Of a DNA stretch of 64,000 nt, positions 57,694 to 64,000 are shown piece by piece; position 1 is the stretch's first letter; the number at the start of each line of letters is the position of its first letter. Below the pieces are notes generated by a model, which was given only the letters and a program-made list of their open reading frames with translations, did no database searches and was not told the origin of the DNA. The translations under genes and the position numbers were made by a program. The stretch is from the NCBI GenBank assembly GCA_031841125.1, contig CM063108.1, forward strand, positions 73,938,344 through 74,002,343, written 5' to 3'. The DNA is from Acanthococcus lagerstroemiae. Taxonomy: Eukaryota; Arthropoda; Insecta; Hemiptera; Eriococcidae.

Positions 57694-59152
57694 GTATGGA
57701 AAAATTGTACATTTTTTCAGAATCATTCGAAAATGAGGTTATAATTATATTGGTGTTGCTAAATTTAATTTAGAACATGAGGTAATAATGATATTGTAAA
57801 ACATGATCACGTGCATACTGTATTATATCGATTCAGGGTATTCTAAGATGTCCTTTTCGATGAATAATAGGGCGCAGTTGAACATTGTACTTGTGCTCTA
57901 AAAGTGATGTAAGCCTAGGTAAAAATAGCTTAAGGCTAAATTTACTATATGAACTGAACAAATTTTGTACATTTACTGGAGGGTATAACCGGTACATATC
58001 TGCAAGATTTCTTCTTCAAAATTGAACAAATTTCTTTGAATCTTTTATATTTACAGCCTTGAAGCGTGTACGCAACCTACTGCCGTCATAGTTTTTCAAC
58101 TTCCCATTGAAAAAAATTTCAGTATCTTTATTAGAAAGCTTGCATGTGTCGCATATATTAAGGTGAAATGCGAAAATCTGAGATTAGGTTATGTCAGGGT
58201 GCAACTTTTCGTGATGAACACTATCAAAAGTCGGCCAATCTCAGTTTTCACATTGGTATTTGGGTGAATGCAGCAGTGTTTTTATTTTTTAACTCGCGTC
58301 TTTTAAATTTTTATCAGTAAACAAACGTGAACAGTACATCCCGAAAGTAACGAACTTCTTTGAAACATGTTTGATGTTATATTGTATTTCTGGAAAGAAG
58401 TAGCTCACGTACATTCCGACCTCGCAAAAAGTGTAAGAAAAAACATAAAGAACTGTTGTCATTTTACTTTAAGTTATAGTTTAGGTATACGTTCTATTTT
58501 TATCTAATGACTGATAAGGAGATGAATCTCATGAAGTTTTGAAATGCTTAGATATTGTCTTTCATTCAGTATATTTACGTTAATTATATTTATGCATTGT
58601 ACAAAGTCAAAGTGATCTTATTGAAGTTCCATAAACCACGCGAATTGACAATTAAAATTGAGTATATTTTATAAAAATAATGCTCAATTTTTCAAGAGAA
58701 TTGGAGATCGGTAAATTCTTGTAATACCCCTTGTGTTGACGTTAAGATGCAGGAAACCGGGGATCACGTTATTAACTGAAAAGCATATTACTCTGCTCGA
58801 CAGCTAAGAATAATTTTTTCATTGTGATGTTTAGTAATTTATATTATAAATATAATTAGATGTACATTTCCCTTCATGTATGTTTGTAAAGCGTTCGTTT
58901 TGTTTTTACTTTTTATATTGTTTTTTAAATATACGAAAGTTTTTTTTTCCTATTTTTCTTCGAATGATTTACCTAACCTATTTAGACGTGTCAGTCAGTG
59001 ACTTGTAATACACCCATATCTCTTATGTTTACTTTCTTTTCTCTCCCTTCTCTTGCAATGACAAAAAAGTTAACAATATAACCCCCCCCCCCACGCAGTC
59101 GTTTTCGAAGTACAGTTCGGACCTCATGTGTCCGGCCCTTTGCTGTTTTTCA
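57694..59152. other. No recognisable gene
   Basis: AT-rich; short frames only. A C-run lies at about 59081-59092. Confidence 0.5.
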
Positions 59153-59160
59153 CTCTTCAC

Positions 59161-60076
59161 CAGGGTTGTCAACTTTACATGATTTTAATGCTTTACAGTT
59201 TACAGTAAAGAATGTAAAGAATTGTCAAAAAATTTAATATTCAAAGAAATGAAGATGGTAGGTATAAATAAGATGATCATCAGATCTCAGATGGTTTAGG
59301 AAAATAATTTTCTCAAATAAGCAATTTAACGTACTGAAGTATGTATTAGAATGAGTAAAGCAGGTCGAAAAACCTCTATTTATGATGAATTGAACTTTAC
59401 CCCAATAAGTGTAAATGAAGGGAGTAAAACAAAATGGATGGCGGAATGCAATATATGTTGTGGAACTTCTGCAAATGTGACATCACAACGATTAAAACCA
59501 CACCGGTGAGCAACAAATTTACAAAAATATTAGTATCACTTTCCAGAGCATCGCCAAAGGGAAACTGAATTTTTAAATTTTCAATTCAGTTTCTGTTTAA
59601 AAAACTACTACACATTGAGAATGAAAGATACATATCGATGCGATACTTTTTAAATATATGAATGCAGTTCAAAGTTTGGTGTTTTTTTCTCTTCAAATTT
59701 TACGCTTAGCTCGCCTACTGTTCTTAGAAATAAATTTAATAATTTTTTACAACAAATACTTGATGAAAAAATAAGAAAAAAGATGTATGATGCGAGTGTG
59801 AACTATCAAATATTAATTTTTCATGCACATTATATTTTAACTTGATACAAATTATAAAAATAAGAAAAGATATACCTATTTGAAGCGTTATGTTTTCTAC
59901 TGTATGTTTCTTTTTTACCTATACATACCTAAAAATATTATAACAATCATACAAATTATAGTAAAAAAATTAATTCTGTACTATTTTTTACATTCTTTAC
60001 ACTAATACTTTACATAATTCTTCACACATGTCAGGAATGTAACTTTACAAACTAAAACTTTACATTGACAACCCTG
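59161..60076 (+). mobile_element. hAT transposon derivative with BED-finger exon
   Basis: 916 bp with 12-bp terminal inverted repeats CAGGGTTGTCAA. The 8-bp flanks CTCTTCAC (59153-59160) and CTCTTTAC (60077-60084) match at 7 of 8. It retains the 5' coding exon of the transposase (59351-59505) but not the RNase-H catalytic domain. Subterminal CTTTACA words recur at both ends. Confidence 0.88.
59351..59505 (+). pseudogene. hAT transposase first exon with BED zinc finger
   Basis: ATG at 59351 (MSKAGRKTSIYDELNFTPIS..) continues to KTKWMAECNICCGTSANVTS and QRLKPH, then a donor GTGAGC at 59506 (phase 2). W/C-x2-C ... S.RLK.H is the BED-finger layout (Cys-x2-Cys and a distal His) that binds hAT ends. 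The remainder of the transposase is missing, so this is a leftover of an internally deleted element. Confidence 0.75.
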
Positions 60077-60084
60077 CTCTTTAC

Positions 60085-61794
60085 TTTTATTTTGTTAATC
60101 GAGCGCCGTTACCAGTATTATATGCAACTTCATATTACTGTATGCATGATGGTATGCCTAGTAAAGTTTTTCAAGGGGGAATCAATTCCTCTAAAAACTC
60201 GTACATGGACTTCGTCCAAAATATTGTTTCCAATTATAAATTAAAAATTATAGAACCCTGGTTTCATTTTCTACGTGAACTCGTAAACCCTGCTCGTAAG
60301 GGGTTCGGTTAATTTAATTCTGTTTTGTACCCGGATCAGTGATGATATTTTTTAGTCAAGGTTTCTAGTTTATACTCTGTACCACATCCAAATTCGTATT
60401 CATTCAAATTAGCTAAATCGAACCTGTGCTGTCATCATTCCTTGTTTTTTCTGCAGTTTCAAAGGTTGGACAAAGTATAACGTACATCGTAACTACATAT
60501 GTATACTCTTTTCTGAAACCACATAGGTATAAAGTTTCAAGAAGAATGTACGTTTATCTAACATCTACTAAGCAGTAAATTCTTTATCGACAGCTCGAAC
60601 ATAACCCATATAATTTTTGAACCAATATTAATATCGAAATCCACCACGAAACGAATGAAAATGGATGTTTGTTTATATGTGACGAGTGACGGTGTATTCA
60701 ACTTACAACTTTTGCAAAATTGAATAATAGTGGATATTCACCAAAAAATTTATCACAATCGTAAATTCCATTCCATTTGATTGAAATTGGATTCATTTCC
60801 TTAAATACGTCGTAATAGTTTAATATGTCTTCTCATCGCGATGAATTGAGCCACGCATTTTCGTTTGCCAGAATGAAGTCTGTGTGTCATTTATATTTAT
60901 TACAGTACCCAGTTTCAATTGTAGGTATGTATACCATTATTATAGACTTTGTGGTTATAATGTTTTTTTGTGTTTATGGTATAGGTGTTAGCATGTATCA
61001 TCTATGGCAATTTTAAGTCCTTGCACTGGTTTGTAAGTTGTTTTAGCGAGAAAGATAGCGCAAAGTATACCTACAGAAAATGCTCAAATTATTAAAATTG
61101 CCTGCATACATTTCTAAGGGGTGTACGAAATAGAAATAACTATCATTTTCTCAATTGGACTCTTATTACAAAAAATACGCCAGGGCGCCATAAAAATCGT
61201 ATGACAAAGTATGCTGAAGAACAAGTAAACAGATATCATTCAGTATCCTCTTATCATTTAATTTCATGTCAGTTGGAAACTTACTGAATACACGTCCTTC
61301 TTTATTCTAAAAAATATGCTTATCTGTTATTATTTTTAATTCAGTACTTGCTCTTGAAAATATAGATAACAGTGCATAAGTGAGAGTGTCTGTAAGCAGC
61401 AAGCCAGAGGTTCAAACCCGTATCATTCCAATCAGTTCCAAAACAAAAACTCGACCATGTATCCCCGGGTCCCCGTATTCCGCTGTGAGAATGAGATATA
61501 TATGTAAGAATTCGTCTGACTGCCTCTTCTTGGAACACGTAGTCTTCATCCCGTTGAAGCTTGCACGCTGATTGTATGTGTCTTATCGGAGTACCCGAAT
61601 ATTGTTAAATCATGTACATCTGTTAGAGCGATTATTGTAATAGCACCGAGTGCACATTCTCGCTGATTTAGTCATTTACGCGAAATTGTAACCACGCTTT
61701 AATCGATTTTCGTTATTAATTATATTCTCGCATCGATTACGTCCTGTGAGTTTATTTCGAACTTATAAATTGATTAAACTCATAATTTCTCGTG
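60085..61794. other. No supported gene
   Basis: AT-rich. A GGTTCAAACCC word at 61409-61419 resembles a tRNA B box, but no A box or clover-leaf fits it; it may be a SINE remnant. The frame at 60825-61016 shows no motif. Confidence 0.4.
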
Positions 61795-62425
61795 ATGGCA
61801 AACCGCGCCAGATTCTTATTACTGACAGAGCCTACCGCCGATGGTAAGACGACAGAAGTCCATGTAAAGACGATTCAACTCTGCGGTCAAGAGGAAATCT
61901 ACGCATTTCCATCAAACAAGCAACACTATAAAGATGACTCGATATTGATGGAAAATATACGATCATCCGAAATGGTATAAAATCAATTACAAAACGAGGT
62001 CAGTACAGATATTTAGTTACCTATTACCTTAAGCTCGGCATTAGAAGCAATATATCTCGACGAAGAAAAAAATGTTTTCTTCAACGGTGACTACTTGGAC
62101 GAAACATCAGATTTCCGAAAACAAAAAAGCCCCGAATCTAAACCCGACGTGCAGACAGATGCTTAAGTTTTAGCTGAACCAAAACAGCGAAGTTTAGTCT
62201 CCATTACCAAGGACATGGTCATCGAAAAATTTGCCGGTCGCAATCAAAATGCCAAGTCTTGGATACAAACTTTTTCTCGCGAATGTACCCGTATGAATAT
62301 TGAAAACCGACTAAAAATTGATGCATTGCGATTGTTCTTGGAGGGAGTCTCAACTGAATGGTATGCAACCGCACGAAAGTTAATTGTAACTGATATATAT
62401 ATACTCGTATATGAAGTTTTATGAA
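61795..62425 (+). pseudogene. Decayed LTR-retrotransposon gag
   Basis: ATG at 61795 opens MANRARFLLLTEPTADGKTT and ends at a stop at 61978. Further in-frame pieces follow after stops (LSSALEAIYLDEEKNVF near 62030). The most recognisable block is ITKDMVIEKFAGRNQNAKSW, then IQTFSRECTRMNIENRLKID and ALRLFLEGVSTEWYATARK (62200-62380). This KF.G....A..W...F..EC....I.......ALRLFLEG...WY pattern is that of Ty3/gypsy-type gag/capsid proteins in arthropods. Downstream the frame dissolves into a TATATATA tract. No protease, RT or LTRs were found in the window, so it is a fragment. Confidence 0.7.
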
Positions 62426-62504
62426 AAGCATCCTCGCACTCGGACGCAGTCCTCGTCAATTTCTTTGATTTTAACTGGGTATCTCATCCGCTTCATCTAT
62501 ACAG

Positions 62505-62565
62505 CACAGCACCCCCGGCCCCGGAAACTACCCTTTCGATTATCGCATGTCGTATCAGTGACATT
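62505..62565. repeat. Conserved short repeat, copy 3 (3' part only)
   Basis: CAGCACCCCCGGCCCCGGAA, then ACTACCCTTTCGA, TCGCAT and GTATCAG match the distal part of 10130-10185. The GGGACGTATGGCGATG part is absent here. Confidence 0.5.
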
Positions 62566-64000
62566 TAAGATAGTAGATGAGAAAAAAAAAAATTAACATT
62601 GGCATTGAATTCCTCGTTGAAAATACCTTAAAGAATCATAATATGTTCTCATGTCATTGTTTTTTTTACAAAATTTTAAATTGTTGTGTAGTGTTATTGG
62701 GCTGATAACGAGGAATACCGCATTCTGAAGTCGAAGTTTGAACTTTGAGGGTTCAACCGTTAAGAAGAATAATTCATAACAGTTGCAATGATTGGCCATT
62801 GAGAGGCGGTACTAGGATTTTAATGGGAAAAAACATGGCAGGAATCGAAAATATGGTATTTTTTTGCAAACAAGCGAGTGACTCTGAACTGATTTTCAAT
62901 TTTGAACAAAAACAACATCATGCATGATTATGTTTTTTGAAAATGGCTACACTGATTCTCTTCATTTTAGTTTTCCCATTATCCCGTTTCATGTTCAGTT
63001 TTGAACTTTTGATTCTGATGATGGTTTTCTTAATGATATTCGACTTTGATGTAGTCTAGAAAATTAAGAAAAAGTTATGTAAGTATATGTTTCGCAGTTA
63101 TTGTCTTTATTGTTATGCAGTAGAAACTGCAGCAGAATAAATATACTTCGGGTAAGATGCCACAGAGCTATCCAGGACATTATGACACAGTATAGCTTAT
63201 ATTGTTTCAATTCACCGGTATTATTTGCATGAAAAAGCCAGCAGTTATAGATACCGATGTAATGTTTGATATTATATATAAGTACAAACTATATAATTTG
63301 GTCATGGTTATGAAGTTGTCGAGCCAAAGCCGGAACCGAAAAGAGGAATTTTTTCGAAGCCGAAGTTGAAGTTACCTATAATGAAATTTTTGCTCGCTAC
63401 TGAAATGACAGCAGTTGTTCAGATTCGCAATCTTGATATTCTTCATTATTTTTAGGAGCACAAAATTCCTAAATGCTTGTGCTCTGCGGCGGAAGTATTT
63501 CATGGTATACTTCATGAACCAAAGATCCCGTTCAATGTTTCTGGATGTGGATATCGAGGTATAGAAGAAGACGTGATAAATTGGAAACGGCGAACTACCC
63601 GGATTCTCTGCCAAAATTAACATTCATCGTCAGGTCTTGTTATTTTAGGTAAGTTATGCTACAGCTATACTTATGACTTGCGAGACGATATCTCCTATAA
63701 ATATAAGATCGAAGTATATAGTACATAACAGATCGTGCTCGTTGTTTCATATGATTAAAGAAAAATGAAGCATATTTCCAAATCTGTAATTCATTAATAG
63801 GCTGAAACTGAAAACTATTTATAATTGGACGAGAAATGTCTACTATGTTATGTATACTTAGCACCCAGCCAGGATATACTTATACCTAAGTAATCCTCGG
63901 AACAATTAATATTAACATCATATATCCGTTGCTTTTCTGGGCCAGGTCTTTCCGGTCAAATTCGATACTCATCGACTTCGATACAAAAATCAAGTTACCA
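62566..64000. other. No recognisable gene
   Basis: AT-rich sequence to the end of the window. Short frames only, none with motifs or splice support. Confidence 0.45.

Noticed and set aside
61380..61460. tRNA gene suggested by GGTTCAAACCC
   Set aside because: No A box at the right distance and no acceptor-stem pairing. At best a SINE relic.
1..64000. CRISPR arrays, rRNA genes, prokaryotic operons, phage or bacterial genes
   Set aside because: Spliced genes and animal transposons dominate. No regular short repeat-spacer array or rRNA-like stretch was seen.

Overview
The window reads as AT-rich nuclear DNA of an arthropod, most likely an insect. Coding sequence is split by short GT-AG introns, and most of the space holds decayed DNA transposons, MITEs, an RTE-type LINE, Helitron-type remnants and diverged satellites. 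There are no operons, Shine-Dalgarno sites, CRISPR arrays or rRNA genes. I cannot name the species from the sequence.

Two genes can be assembled with confidence. (1) Minus strand, 3648 to 327: a complete eight-exon phytanoyl-CoA dioxygenase (PHYH) gene of 327 codons. Every splice phase fits and the Fe(II)/2-oxoglutarate ligands are intact. (2) Plus strand, 42064 to 56053: a four-exon gene for a 933-residue nuclear-type protein with basic patches, an Asn/Ser/Gln-rich body and a C-terminal MYND zinc finger split over the last two exons. I do not recognise its orthologue. Weaker gene evidence: an exon encoding the C-terminal half of an Ig domain (32323-32452, +), a possible first exon at 8132-8361 (+), and a short ORF with a signal peptide at 34244 (-).

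Layout. 0.3-4.0 kb: PHYH, with a hAT MITE in its first coding intron. 4.2-8.1 kb: hAT MITE, foldback MITE and a Helentron-like element. 8.1-13.2 kb: old repeats. 13.2-14.2 kb: PIF/Harbinger derivative with a MITE nested in it. 14.7-15.8 kb: tandem repeats and a second Helentron-like copy. 19.9-20.9 kb: a ~100-bp satellite. 21.5-22.9 kb: foldback element and satellite block A. 23.8-28.2 kb: two degraded RTE copies. 28.3-28.6 kb: Helitron fragment. 29.2-32.3 kb: satellite block B. 32.3 kb: Ig exon. 33.5-41.8 kb: foldbacks, a GTTCTTGTTC-type array and nested hAT/MITEs. 42.0-56.1 kb: the MYND gene with a mariner-like foldback and a nested hAT composite in its first coding intron. 57.5-60.1 kb: hAT MITE and a hAT derivative that keeps a BED-finger exon. 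61.8-62.4 kb: decayed LTR-retrotransposon gag.

The genes show no functional partnership. PHYH belongs to peroxisomal alpha-oxidation of phytanoyl-CoA, and the MYND protein looks like a transcription co-regulator. The most informative signals are the TE stratigraphy (nested insertions with readable target-site duplications), the Helentron-like pair, the two satellite blocks with matching variant monomers, and several copies of a CTCF-like 15-mer. I found no convincing new multi-gene system.
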